64,000 nucleotides of DNA from positions 147,674 to 211,673 of the forward strand of contig NZ_MEJH01000009.1 of assembly GCF_001953635.1 (NCBI RefSeq), written 5' to 3'. Each line of letters opens with the position of its first letter. The first letter of the stretch is position 1. Positions 12,901-18,709 of the stretch are shown in pieces. This DNA comes from Alteromonas abrolhosensis (GTDB lineage: Bacteria; Pseudomonadota; Gammaproteobacteria; Enterobacterales; Alteromonadaceae). The translations under genes were made by a program, and so were the position numbers. The notes beneath the pieces are model-generated. The model made no database searches. It had not been told where the DNA came from and saw only the letters and a program-made list of their open reading frames with translations.

Positions 12901-15900
12901 GCTGATAACGTAGTCGCTACGCTCGCTGAAGGCAGCTATCCAACATCGGTAAGCGCGACAGACGCCGCGGGCAATACGGTGACCAACACAGGTACAGTGG
13001 TTATTGATACCACCGCGCCTACCGTTGCAATAAACGATCTAACCACCAACGATACTACGCCTGAGCTTACCGGTACGGTGAACGACCCGAATGCGGTTGT
13101 GGTGGTGACCATCGACGGTAATGACTATACCGCTACCAACAATGGTGACGGCACGTGGACGTTAGCTGACAATATCGTCGCACTGCTTGCTGAAGGAAAT
13201 TATACGGCTGTGGTTACCGCCACAGATGCGGTAGGCAATGTTGCTACTGACACAAGTACAGTTGTTATCGATACAAGTATTGATGAGAACAATAATGGTC
13301 AGACAGTTACGTTCGATAGTATCTCAAATGACTCCGGGGTGGCTGGAGACTTTATTACTAGCGATAGCACGCTAATCTTTAATGGAACGGTTGACCTTGG
13401 TGACAATACTACCCTAACCGTTACCGTTGATGGCACGTCCTATACCTTTGGCACTGACCCTGAACTTACCATTGATGGCAGCGGTAATTGGAGCCTTGAT
13501 TTAACAGGCACACCGCTACCAGCAGGTACCTACGCGGTGGTGGCAACAGTCACCGACGAAGCAGGTAACTCGGCGAGCACGGCAAGCCAAAATGTTGTCG
13601 TACAGGCTCTCGATGCGATAAACGACGGTAACGCTATTAATATGGGCGAACCTGTAGTTACTGTTAACCCACCGGAAACCACCAGCGACGTGCAGGTGAT
13701 TGGCTTAGCTGAATCTACAGGTGGCGTGGATGCAAGCGCCTCCTTTACGGTATCACCTGATAATGTGGGTGAAGTGCTCATAGAAGTCGAGCAAGTTGCA
13801 CTTGTTGCTGTTGCCGATGCCTACATAGTCGAGGTATACGACGAAAGTGGCCAGCTGGTCTATCAAGGGGTCAGTGCTAGCTCACAACTTACGGATGTCG
13901 GCGGACTTGAAATATTCAATGTCTCAGGGGATGAAACGATCTCTTTCTCGCTAGCAGGTCTAGCAGCAGGCACTTATAGCGTAGTTGTTCGCAACGACGA
14001 AAACTTGTTGGAAGACTTGTTAGATAACGACAACAGCAACGATATTGATCTTGATGAACTTGGCACAGCGGGTGTGGTCCTTGGACCTGAAAACCAGGAT
14101 GTCGTGCTTAATACGGTCGAAACAACACTGAACGGCGGTATCTTAAGTATTCCGTTAGGCACTGTAGGCACCCAGGTAAGAGGTATTTTAGAAACCATTT
14201 TAGATACCACTACTGTGATCGGTGCAGGAGACCTCGTAGGTGCAATTACGGGCCCACTTACCGATCTAGGATTACTTGGCTTCTTAGACGATATCGCTGC
14301 TGTTCTTGCAGACGTATTACTCAGCAATACATTAACCGTATTGCAGGATACTGACATTACCACCACATTGACAGAGTACACTTACACCGGCGAAATGGTT
14401 GCCCAAGGTAACCTAATCGACGGCGATTTAGGTGGCGTGGGTGCCGATACCATTTTAGACGGTGCTCAAGTGACGCTGGTTACTAACGCGTCTGGTGACA
14501 GTGTTGTGGTTCCTGCTTCAGGTACGGTTACTATTCAAGGTAACTATGGCGTATTGGAAATTGCTGCAGATGGTACCTACACCTATACCGCCGACGGCGA
14601 TCGCAATTCTATTGGCCAAAATGAAGTGTTTAACTACACGTTATCTGACGGTGAAACCTCTGATATTGCATCGCTTACCATTACTATTTCGGGAAGTGAC
14701 TTCCCGCCAGTTGTTGCACAAAACGACAGTAATGATATGGAGCTAGGCGCACAGACTGCTATCGTTAATGCGCCTGTTACCGACAGTGATTTACAAGTCA
14801 TTGGTTTAGCAGAAGGATCGCCTGCTGCTGGCTCCCCAACTGCAAGTACAACCCTCACGGTTGACCCTGGGTTCTTCGGAGAAATAGTGGTTGAAGTTAG
14901 CCAAGAGGCTCTCGTTGCCGTTGCCGATGCTTATATCATTGAAATTGTGGACTCAAGTGGCAATGTTGTCGCTACAGCAATGACTCCTGATAACCCATTA
15001 ATTGGAGATGTCGCTGGCGTCAATCTTATAGGGCTAACAGGTAACGATACACTGGTTGCTAAATTCTCTGGCCTACCAGCTGGCGACTATACGGTTGTTG
15101 TGCGCAATGATGAGAGCGCCCTAGAGAGTCTGTTTGACCAAAACAGCGACAGTTCAATTACGTTGACGGAATTGGGTAGCGGTGGCGTTGCTCTTGGTGA
15201 AGAAAACCAGGACGTTGTGCTAACTGCTGTAGAAGATGCGTTAAATGGTACGAACGCAAGTGTACTTAATGGACTTAGTTTGGGAACCGTTGTTCGGACA
15301 CTTATTCTCGAACCCGCCCTAAGTACAGCTGATTCTATTGGTGCTGCCGACCTTGTAAGCAGGATCACCACAGGCCTCAATGAATTTGGGCTAGCCGCGT
15401 TTGTGGACGCAGCCCTTGACGCCGTCGCAGACGCATTGTTAAGCAATACGCTTACCTTATTACAGCAAACGGACGTTACTTCAACGCTAACCGAATATGC
15501 ATTTGAGGGTAGCACCACCACTTCCGGTAATGTTATTGATGCTGCGAATACGGGCGATGTCAGCGATAGTATTGCCCAAGGTGGTGTGGTAACTCAGGTC
15601 ACTCACACTAACGGCGAGTCGGTTACAGTGCTTGGTAGCGGCGCGGGTGGCGTGACTATTTCGGGTGACTTTGGCGATCTGACCATATATGAAGATGGTA
15701 GCTACACCTACGTAGCCAACGGAGTTCGCGACGGATTAGGTGACACTGATAGCTTCAGCTATACCATTTCAGATGGAACCAATACGTCTACTGCAAACTT
15801 AAACTTTAATTTGTCTGGACAAGGTGTATCTGCTGACTCGGCACGTGCTGAATTGACCTACGACTTTGTTTCAGAAGCTGGTCCGACAGAGTTAGATGCG

Positions 15901-17271
15901 TTAACGCACTCTTATTTGCTGGGATTGGGCGGGAGCTTTACTGATACAAGCAGTACGTTCGCCGTCACTGCAAATACTACACAGGACATCACGTTAAACG
16001 TTGATAACGGCAGCCTACTGTCACTTGTTTCAAGCCTTACTGTTACCGTAGAAAAGTTTGAAAACGGCGCGTGGGAAGCGTACAGGGTTTTCCCTAATGG
16101 CGAGTTGATTAGCTTATTAGGCATTGATGGCGATACCGTGCTTACCGTCAACGGATTAACTGAAGGTTTGTACCGTCTGTCTATGAGCGGGACAACTGGC
16201 GTTGGCGTAGCCGGAAGTATTAGTGTAGACCTGTCTTCTACCATCAACTATCTTGACCAGTTTGAGGTGGATGGCGTGCAAACGGCCACCGGTAATTTAT
16301 TTGAAAACGACGTGCTGTTCGGTCCTACTTACGATGTAACCGTATCAACTGACGGCGTCATCTTCCAAGACGCTACTGGGGGGATAACGTTAATCGGTGA
16401 ATATGGCACGTTGCAAATTGACGAAACGGGTGCATACACTTACACCCCAGACAGCTCGTTAGCCGTATTTGGTGGAACCTTAACGGATACTTTTACTTAC
16501 CGTATTGAATATCCAGACGGTACTATTGAACAAGCAGAATTTAACGTGTTTATTACGGCGTCGGGTGAAGGTGTACCAGAGGTAGTGACGACCACTTCAT
16601 CTGAATCAGTAAGTGCTTCTGACAGCGGCGACACTGTCGTCACTGATGAACCTACAGCGCCTGATGTGATCGATTTAACAAGTCAAACGCTACAAACCGT
16701 TGAACTTAGCGCTGACACTCAACTGGTAACACCAGAAAGCGAGCCGACCGCTCCATTAATGAGTCCAGAGCCAGTAGAGAGTACGCCGGATATTATTAAG
16801 TTACCAGAAGACGAAGTGAGCACCACTGACACCACCGTAGGTGATGGTTTTGGCGGAGGTGACACCATCGACTTATCAGGTACTACGTTAGACACGGTTG
16901 ATATCGGCAACCCTATTTCAACTACTCCAGAAGAAACGAGTCCGCTTTCTCCTGAGGTGTCAACGCCTGAAAGCACGTTGCCTGATGACACCATCACGCT
17001 TCCTGAGGAAGGGGATATTGTTACCACCGGGCCGGTTACGGAATTGATGGTAGATGTGGTAGATATTGATCTTCCTCCAGAGGATTTAATACTCCCCTCT
17101 ACTGAGCCAACTTCGCCTGACTCTGGTAGCGAGAGTGCTTCCACTTCCAGTTCAAGCGACTTAGTAGGTGATACGTCTAAGGAAAGTGGAAGTGATGTAA
17201 GTGTGACGTCTCCAACGGAGTCAGAAGTACTGAAAACCGCAATTGATAAACTACCGCCAACGGATATTTAA
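1..17271 (+). CDS. Giant Ig-like repeat surface adhesin (Bap/BapA/LapF-like), 3' part
   Basis: The frame is open from base 1, so the start codon, N-terminus and any secretion-retention domain lie outside the window; 5,756 codons are visible. Probable role, inferred from family: cell-surface or biofilm adhesin. In order: about 35 Ig-like repeats of ~94 residues (to 9906), alternating ~80/88-residue repeats (9907-11694), six 88-residue repeats (11695-13278), one divergent Ig-like unit, two copies of a ~370-residue module (13606-15822) each ending in a VCBS-like strand (G-x-Y-G-x-L-x-I followed by G-x-Y-T-Y), a third related segment with another VCBS-like end (to about 16570), and a Ser/Thr/Glu/Asp/Pro-rich tail. 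Type I secretion is usual for such proteins, but I see no RTX nonapeptides at the C-terminus and no transporter genes nearby. Very low Cys and Lys content and acidic composition fit an extracellular marine protein. Confidence 0.9.
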   Translation, partial: ELAEGEFTVNASVTDEAGNTATTDAAGEIDTTAPSITIDTIATGNDTTPTLSGTTDATPGSTVTLTITDSAGVTQTVTATVQADGTYSVDVPAELAEGEFTVNASVTDEAGNTATTDAAGEIDTTAPSITIDTIATGNDTTPTLSGTTDATPGSTVTLTITDSAGVTQTVTAIVQADGTYSVDVPAELTEGEFTVNASVTDEAGNTANAEAQGAIDVTAPTISLNDPGINGDATPTLSGLTDAVPGSTITLTVTDSAGATQTFTTTVLADGTFTVEVPNAVAEGTYSVTAEVTDGAGNTAQATASGDYDSTSPSTTVNQPAPTNDTTPNVSGETDAPPGSEVVIVVTDSEGNEQTIVTTVGADGTFSEDVPTELSEGEYTVDVTVTAPAGNSSTTTVTGEIDTTAPIISLDPIGSTNDDTPVINGDTDAEPGAIVTLEIVHSDGTTQTLTATVQEDGSFSAEVPQALANGDFTVTATVSDVAGNTASTSIDAVINTQGPNVVIETGSPTNGSEGIGGSSDAPNSEVVVVITDSDGNSQTITGTTDENGNFNVAFPPGSEEGEYEIEVTVTDGNGNSSTATATTVLDTTPPIVNIDPQTDTNDTTPTISGDTDLPAGSEVAITVTDSQGNTQTVTAIVDENGNFSANVEEALAQGNYEVSVEATDAAGNTTTVVDNSGNIDTTAPALSLDPQTDGSDTTPTISGSTDLPPGSTVTITVTDSAGNTQTIDAIVDENGDFSVDVQTPLTEGEYTVEASATDEAGNTTTVTENGGNIDTQAPTISLEPLGTGNDTTPSISGSTNLEAGSTVTLTVTDSAGNSQTFTATVDANGEFSADVPAELADGDYTVEATATDAAGNSASTSQTGTVNSNAPSLTLDPLGDDNDTTPTISGTTDLPAGSTVTLSVTDALGNTQTFTATVDGSGNFSADVPNPLAEGEYSVTATATDANGNTATATETGGNIDITSPLVNLDAQGSTNDTTPTISGNTDQAPGSSVSITVTDSAGNTQTFDAIVENDGTFSVDVLAELADGNFTVTATVTDDAGNQDSATTQGNIDTAAPTLSLDPQDIGNDTTPLISGTTDLPQGSTVTLVVTDSLGNQQTIEAVVDENGNFSAEIPSALAEGNYSVTAIAVDENGNTASVTENGGIVDTTAPSLSLNPVGSGNDSTPTLSGSTDLPEGSVVSLTVVDSAGNTQTINILVDANGNFSVDVPQELADGDYTVTATAEDEAGNGVTDNATGNINTTAPTLVLDGQGETNDSTPVISGTTSLPEGSTVTLTVTDSAGNTQTITATVGTGGTFSADVTTPLADGAYTVTASATDGDGNTTTVTDNGGVVDTTAPTLTLENPGSTGDTTPTLSGTTDLPEGSTVTLVVTDSAGNTQTINALVDANGSFSVDVPNALADGDFTVTATATDTAGNTANANTTGSVDSEAPLLTLDTQGATSDVTPTITGTTDVAPGTLVTITVVDANGNSQSFQAAVQADGTFSADLPSALAEGDFTVTATVSDAQGNTATANETNGSIDTQAPIVTVNPLDSGNDTTPVISGNTDLPEGSVVVITVTDSNGDTQTINALVDADGNFATEVLSPLPEGDYSVEVTATDDAGNSTTSTEDGGNIDTTAPVLTLNPQGTGNDETPSISGSTDLATGSTVTLTVTDSAGNTQTFDAIVDANGDFSADVPNAIPDGSYTVTASASDDAGNTTTTSDTGTLDTSAPALTLDAQVTVSDTTPTISGTTDLPAGSTVTLFVTDSAGNTQTFTALVDASGNFSADVPAPLAEGDYSVTATATDSNGNSASVTDNNGIVDTVAPVISLDALGSNNDTTPTISGTTDLAAGESVTLSITDNAGNTQTVTATVDANGNFTVDVPAALAEGDYTVTATATDDAGNSASANATGTIDTTAPTLILDPQGLGNDTTPTISGSTDLAEGSVVSLVITDSAGNIQTVAATVDAAGNFTVDVPAALAEGSYSVEATAIDEAGNSTSVLDNSGVIDITPPELNLDELTPENNATPTISGTTNLPAGAIVTLTVVDSAGNTQTFAATVQTNGSFSANVPSPLAEGDYTVTATAQDAAGNQGSDSETGGSVDTTAPVITLDPLGTGNDNTPTISGSTDLAAGSTVTITVTDSVGTVQTFTAAVDANGDFSADVPNPMADGNFDVAATATDAAGNTATDTVSGDINSAAPTLSLDPLGSGNDTTPTISGNTDLAPGSTVTLTVTDSAGNTQTFSAIVQGDGSFTADVPASLPEGDYAVTATAIDGAGNSASVTENGGNIDTTAPSITIDTQGLGNDATPSISGTTDLNAGDTVSISVTDNAGNTQTFTATVQNDGTYSADVPADLAEGSFSVTVTATDDAGNSATAIDNNGVIDTAAPTITLDAQGLTNDATPTISGTTDLAAGSTVSISVTDSQGNTQTFTATVQGNGSFSADVPLDLAEGDYTVEVTATDDAGNQNAAVDNNGTVDTTPPVINLDPVASGNDSTPILSGTTDLPEGATITLVVTDAGGNVQNLTTTVNADGTFSVEVPSALVDGDYDVTVSASDAAGNSTTVTDSGNINASAPDITLDALGQTNDATPLISGTTNAPVGATVTLTVTDSAGAVQTFTATVQGDGTFSASVPSDLAEGSYTVVAEVTDGAGNTGSDSETGGVVDTTSPAIDVAEQGIGNDATPTISGTTDQPVGSTVSITVTDNAGNIQTLTATVQGDGSFSVDVPATLAEGTYTVQATVVDEAGNTASDAETGVIDTISPVITLDEPGTVSDSTPTISGTVDLPQGSTVQITVVDSAGNIQVFSALVAAGGVFSADVPTAMAEGNFTVSATATDSAGNSTTDNEAGVVDTLVPTLTIDVADATNDATPLITGTTDEPAGSVVTILVTDSAGATQTLSAVVQADGSFSISPGTNLAEGDFTVSATISDEAGNTATASDAGSIDTTAPSLTLTPLEEGNDTTPTLSGSTNLAQGSEVTLVVTDSAGNVQTLTATVDVNGNFTVDVPAPLAEGAYSVEATASDEAGNSTTVIDNTGVIDTTAPTLSLDTLAPDSDTTPTISGNTDLPAGATVTITVTDNAGVSQTFDAIVQGDGSFSADVPSPMAEGGYTVTAVAQDPAGNETTATETNGSVDTTAPTINLDAQGTGNDTTPTITGSTDLSAGSSVTITVTDSAGAEQTFTAIVDSLGNFSAAVPNAMADGNFDVTATATDAAGNSASDTTSGIINTAVPNLTLDSLGTGNDTTPTISGTTDIAPGSTVSISVTDSAGNTQTFDAIVQANGTFSVDVPAALSEGNYSVTASATDGAGNTATANENGGVIDTTAPGAPTVDASNGTEITGTAEAGAIVNVDVDGDGTPDFTVIADGDGNWSVTPTTPLADGVVVTATATDEAGNTSSPASDTVDAVAPIVAFDDLTTNDTTPALTGSVDDPTAIVVITINGTDYTATNNGDGSWTLADDIVAALAEGSYTATVTATDADGNTGTNSGTVVIDTTAPAAPTVDAGNGTEITGTAEAGATVNVDVDGDGTPDFTVIADGDGNWSITPTTPLADGVVVTATAVDEAGNVSAQASDTVDAVAPVVAINDLTTNDATPELTGTVDDPSAIVVVTIDGVDYTATNNGDGSWTLADDAVAALADGSYTATVTATDADGNVGSNSGTVVIDTTPPAIPTVDAGNGTEITGTAEAGATVNVDVDGDGTPDFTVIADGDGNWSITPDTPLADGVIVTVTATDAAGNISNPVSDTVDAAAPVVAFNDLTTNDTTPALTGSVDDPTATVVVTINGADYTATNNGDGTWTLADDAVAGLAEGSYTATVTATDPEGNVGTNTGTVVIDTTAPAAPTVEAGNGTEITGTAEAGATVNVDVDGDGTPDFTVIADGDGNWSVTPDTQLADGVVVTATATDEAGNTSGPASDTVDAVAPVVTINDVTTNDTTPALTGTVDDPTATVVVTIDGNDYTATNNGDGTWTLADDVVATLAEGSYPTSVTATDDAGNTDTDTGTVVIDTTAPTVAINDLTTNDTTPELTGTVNDPNAVVVVTIDGNDYTATNNGDGTWTLADNVVATLAEGSYPTSVSATDAAGNTVTNTGTVVIDTTAPTVAINDLTTNDTTPELTGTVNDHNAVVVVTIDGNDYTATNNGDGTWTLADNIVATLAEGSYPTSVSATDAAGNTVTNTGTVVIDTTAPTVAINNLTTNDTTPELTGTVNAPNAVVVVTVDGNDYTATNNGDGTWTLADNAVATLAEGSYPTSVTATDAAGNTVTNTGTVVIDTTAPTVAINDLTTNDTTPELTGSVNDPNAVVVVTIDGNDYTATNNGDGTWTLADNVVATLAEGSYPTSVSATDAAGNTVTNTGTVVIDTTAPTVAINDLTTNDTTPELTGTVNDPNAVVVVTIDGNDYTATNNGDGTWTLADNIVALLAEGNYTAVVTATDAVGNVATDTSTVVIDTSIDENNNGQTVTFDSISNDSGVAGDFITSDSTLIFNGTVDLGDNTTLTVTVDGTSYTFGTDPELTIDGSGNWSLDLTGTPLPAGTYAVVATVTDEAGNSASTASQNVVVQALDAINDGNAINMGEPVVTVNPPETTSDVQVIGLAESTGGVDASASFTVSPDNVGEVLIEVEQVALVAVADAYIVEVYDESGQLVYQGVSASSQLTDVGGLEIFNVSGDETISFSLAGLAAGTYSVVVRNDENLLEDLLDNDNSNDIDLDELGTAGVVLGPENQDVVLNTVETTLNGGILSIPLGTVGTQVRGILETILDTTTVIGAGDLVGAITGPLTDLGLLGFLDDIAAVLADVLLSNTLTVLQDTDITTTLTEYTYTGEMVAQGNLIDGDLGGVGADTILDGAQVTLVTNASGDSVVVPASGTVTIQGNYGVLEIAADGTYTYTADGDRNSIGQNEVFNYTLSDGETSDIASLTITISGSDFPPVVAQNDSNDMELGAQTAIVNAPVTDSDLQVIGLAEGSPAAGSPTASTTLTVDPGFFGEIVVEVSQEALVAVADAYIIEIVDSSGNVVATAMTPDNPLIGDVAGVNLIGLTGNDTLVAKFSGLPAGDYTVVVRNDESALESLFDQNSDSSITLTELGSGGVALGEENQDVVLTAVEDALNGTNASVLNGLSLGTVVRTLILEPALSTADSIGAADLVSRITTGLNEFGLAAFVDAALDAVADALLSNTLTLLQQTDVTSTLTEYAFEGSTTTSGNVIDAANTGDVSDSIAQGGVVTQVTHTNGESVTVLGSGAGGVTISGDFGDLTIYEDGSYTYVANGVRDGLGDTDSFSYTISDGTNTSTANLNFNLSGQGVSADSARAELTYDFVSEAGPTELDALTHSYLLGLGGSFTDTSSTFAVTANTTQDITLNVDNGSLLSLVSSLTVTVEKFENGAWEAYRVFPNGELISLLGIDGDTVLTVNGLTEGLYRLSMSGTTGVGVAGSISVDLSSTINYLDQFEVDGVQTATGNLFENDVLFGPTYDVTVSTDGVIFQDATGGITLIGEYGTLQIDETGAYTYTPDSSLAVFGGTLTDTFTYRIEYPDGTIEQAEFNVFITASGEGVPEVVTTTSSESVSASDSGDTVVTDEPTAPDVIDLTSQTLQTVELSADTQLVTPESEPTAPLMSPEPVESTPDIIKLPEDEVSTTDTTVGDGFGGGDTIDLSGTTLDTVDIGNPISTTPEETSPLSPEVSTPESTLPDDTITLPEEGDIVTTGPVTELMVDVVDIDLPPEDLILPSTEPTSPDSGSESASTSSSSDLVGDTSKESGSDVSVTSPTESEVLKTAIDKLPPTDI
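9907..11694 (+). repeat. Alternating Ig-like repeats with DxDxDGxxD calcium-loop-like motifs
   Basis: Two unit types alternate. One (about 80 residues) begins with G-N-G-T-E-I-T-G-T-A-E-A-G and contains V-D-V-D-G-D-G-T-P-D-F; the other (about 88 residues) contains T-N-D-T-T-P-A-L-T-G. Four copies of the first type are present; three are followed by the second type inside this interval, and the fourth leads into the 264-bp array. D-V-D-G-D-G-T-P-D fits the DxDxDGxxD pattern of calcium-binding loops, so this part may be stiffened by calcium in seawater. The calcium role is inference. Confidence 0.8.
11695..13278 (+). repeat. Six tandem 264-bp (88-residue) near-identical repeats
   Basis: Units start at 11695, 11959, 12223, 12487, 12751 and 13015, exactly 264 bp apart. 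The last five share long identical DNA stretches around the A-P-T-V-A-I-N-D-L-T-T-N-D coding segment, while the first differs more. Such homogeneity within a diverged gene implies recent unequal crossover or gene conversion. Confidence 0.92.
13606..15822 (+). repeat. Duplicated C-terminal adhesin module (two copies, ~368-371 residues)
   Basis: Copies at about 13606-14709 and 14710-15822 share D-L/V-Q-V-I-G-L-A-E, A-L-V-A-V-A-D-A-Y-I, Y-x-V-V-V-R-N-D-E, G-x-E-N-Q-D-V-V-L, L-L-S-N-T-L-T-x-L-Q-x-T-D-x-T-S/T-T-L-T-E-Y and a VCBS-like end. They are clearly homologous but diverged, so this duplication is older than the 264-bp array. Similar modules occur near the C-terminus of Bap/LapF-type adhesins, as far as I can recall. 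Confidence 0.8.
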
Positions 17272-17292
17272 CCCGTTAATTACCTAAGAAAG

Positions 17293-17318
17293 AGCCCTCG
17301 TCTTCACGGGGGCTTTTT
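17293..17318 (+). terminator. Rho-independent terminator of the adhesin gene
   Basis: An 8-bp stem (AGCCCTCG / CGGGGGCT, one G-U pair) with a 6-base loop is followed by a run of T, 22 bp after the adhesin stop codon. Confidence 0.85.
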
Positions 17319-17433
17319 ATATCTAGTACAAATATACCAACCAGTTATTGTCTTTCTTTTCAATCTTTTAAAGGCTTGGTAACCACTGCACATTGTTGAT
17401 TAATCTGAGGGTTCCGTATTTTTTGGAACTACG

Positions 17434-17439
17434 TATAAT
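17434..17439 (+). promoter_or_regulatory. -10 element of the tRNA-Arg promoter
   Basis: A perfect TATAAT lies 20 bp before the tRNA 5' end, a suitable distance for a short tRNA leader. I see no good -35 match 16-18 bp upstream, so only the -10 is called. Confidence 0.5.
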
Positions 17440-17458
17440 AAAGAATCTTACGCATTAG

Positions 17459-17533
17459 GTCCCCATAGTTTAATGGATAAAACAAGGCCCTCCTAAGGCT
17501 TAGATGTTGGTTCGATTCCAGCTGGGGACGCCA
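17459..17533 (+). tRNA. tRNA-Arg, anticodon CCU
   Basis: Cloverleaf folds by hand: acceptor GTCCCCA/TGGGGAC, D stem GTTT/AAAC, anticodon stem AGGCC/GGCTT with loop CTCCTAA (anticodon CCT, reads AGG), 4-base variable loop, T arm GTTGG-TTCGATT-CCAGC, discriminator G and encoded CCA. It is a lone tRNA gene. Genes for this tRNA are known integration sites for mobile elements in other bacteria, but no integrase or repeated 3' end is seen here. Confidence 0.95.
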
Positions 17534-17666
17534 TTAATTGCGCGATATTTCTGCTTTCCTAGTAAAGATGCTTATACAGCGCTTTGTCTGCTAATTTGAG
17601 CAATTCATTATACTTTGGTTGTAATTTAGCCAATTTAGGTAATACTCTTCAAAACAGGAGAGCATT

Positions 17667-17792
17667 ATGACCTTCGATTCCCCCCCACTTAATGACGCTG
17701 ATAGTCGTACCGAAACGGTAGAGGATAGCCCATTTTCTGAAGAAGAATGGGATGTCATCGAAGCTTTATCTGAACCCGGAGCTATCTTCTAA
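17667..17792 (+). CDS. Small acidic protein, 41 residues, unknown
   Basis: An ATG preceded by a good ribosome-binding site (CAGGAG, 6-base spacing) opens a 41-residue frame rich in Asp and Glu, starting M-T-F-D-S-P-P-L-N-D and containing S-E-E-E-W-D-V-I-E-A-L-S-E-P-G-A-I-F at the end. No membrane segment or known motif is seen. It lies between the tRNA-Arg and smrA genes, reading the same way. The strong ribosome-binding site and sensible composition support translation; function is unknown. Confidence 0.55.
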   Translation: MTFDSPPLNDADSRTETVEDSPFSEEEWDVIEALSEPGAIF

Positions 17793-17951
17793 AGGGTGAT
17801 TTTTAAAAATTAATCCCCATTTCGCTAAGACAGTTCTTTGGTAGTTTAGCGTTTCATAAGACCCCAATGTCACCGAGTTGCTAAGTACCATAGATCAACT
17901 GGACTTAAATAGCGTATAAAAGATGATGTAGTAGCTAGTACGGGGACGAAT

Positions 17952-18539
17952 ATGAGCCAATTTGAAAACGACGATATCGATTCGTTTTTTGCTGAAATGC
18001 AAGATGTAAAACCTATCGCTTCAGATGATAAGGCTTTGTTACACGATCCTGAAAAGGCGCTCGCAGAAAAGCAGAAACGTGCCGCCAGGCAGATGAGCAC
18101 CCGCGAAAAGCTTGCTAATCCACTGAGTATGGAAGGCGTTAAGCCGGTCCCACCTGATGAGTTTATTTGTTTTCAGCAGCCTGGTATACAAGATGGCGTA
18201 TTTAAAAAACTTCGCCTTGGAAAATACCCTTTAGAGGCCAACATAACACTTTCAGGAAAAACCTTAGAGCAAAGCCGAGACCTGATTTATAACACCATTA
18301 AATCTAGTCACGAAAGAGGAGTTCGTGCTCTGCTCATAAAACATGGAACAGGTGAAAATAGCAAACCCTTTCCCGCGTTGAAAAAAAGTTATGTTAACCA
18401 CTGGCTAAGAGAACTAGACGAAGTCATTGCCTACCATACGGCTCAACCGATGCACGGAGGCTTTGGTGCTACATATGTGCTTTTGAAAAAGCATCCGCAG
18501 CAGAAATTAATTAACAGAGAAAAAAATAAGAAAGGATAA
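17952..18539 (+). CDS. smrA: Smr-domain protein, SmrA-like
   Basis: 195 residues, close to the length of E. coli SmrA. The first ~75 residues are a charged linker; the Smr domain is about residues 90-185. Visible motifs are H-G-T-G (from L-L-I-K-H-G-T-G-E-N-S-K), followed by L-K-K-S-Y-V-N-H-W-L, and a C-terminal G-G-F-G-A-T-Y-V-L-L-K-K. The usual LDLHG motif is replaced by I-T-L-S-G, so that histidine is missing. Smr domains nick DNA or cleave RNA (for example SmrB on collided ribosomes); the substrate of SmrA-type proteins is less clear. ATG follows GGGG at good spacing. Symbol assigned by resemblance to the SmrA branch; moderate certainty. Confidence 0.8.
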   Translation: MSQFENDDIDSFFAEMQDVKPIASDDKALLHDPEKALAEKQKRAARQMSTREKLANPLSMEGVKPVPPDEFICFQQPGIQDGVFKKLRLGKYPLEANITLSGKTLEQSRDLIYNTIKSSHERGVRALLIKHGTGENSKPFPALKKSYVNHWLRELDEVIAYHTAQPMHGGFGATYVLLKKHPQQKLINREKNKKG

Positions 18540-18658
18540 AATGGGAGGCAAGAACTCGTTGAGTCAGCTTTGCTTTTTTGGGCTTGTCTTTAGGTATAGC
18601 TTTTAGGCTTTTCTCATAAAGCGCTATATGCTGAACGTTTTTATTGTCCCCTAATGAT

Positions 18659-18700
18659 TAACGCCCGTATCAAGCAACTTGATACGGGCGTTAGAATTTT
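18659..18700 (+). terminator. Strong terminator hairpin downstream of smrA
   Basis: A perfect 16-bp inverted repeat (TAACGCCCGTATCAAG, 3-base loop, complement) is followed on the plus strand by GAATTTTT. It would end smrA transcription. The convergent small gene at 18710-18850 reads into the same stem, though the minus strand lacks a downstream U-run. Confidence 0.8.
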
Positions 18701-18709
18701 TCTTTCAGA

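Noticed and set aside
258-17144. Many long minus-strand ORFs opposite the adhesin
   Set aside because: They repeat with the same period as the adhesin units and read as Val/Ser/Pro-rich shadows; no starts or ribosome-binding sites support them.
17459-17533. Integration site of a genomic island at tRNA-Arg
   Set aside because: No integrase, no duplicated tRNA 3' end and no composition shift are seen in the flanks.
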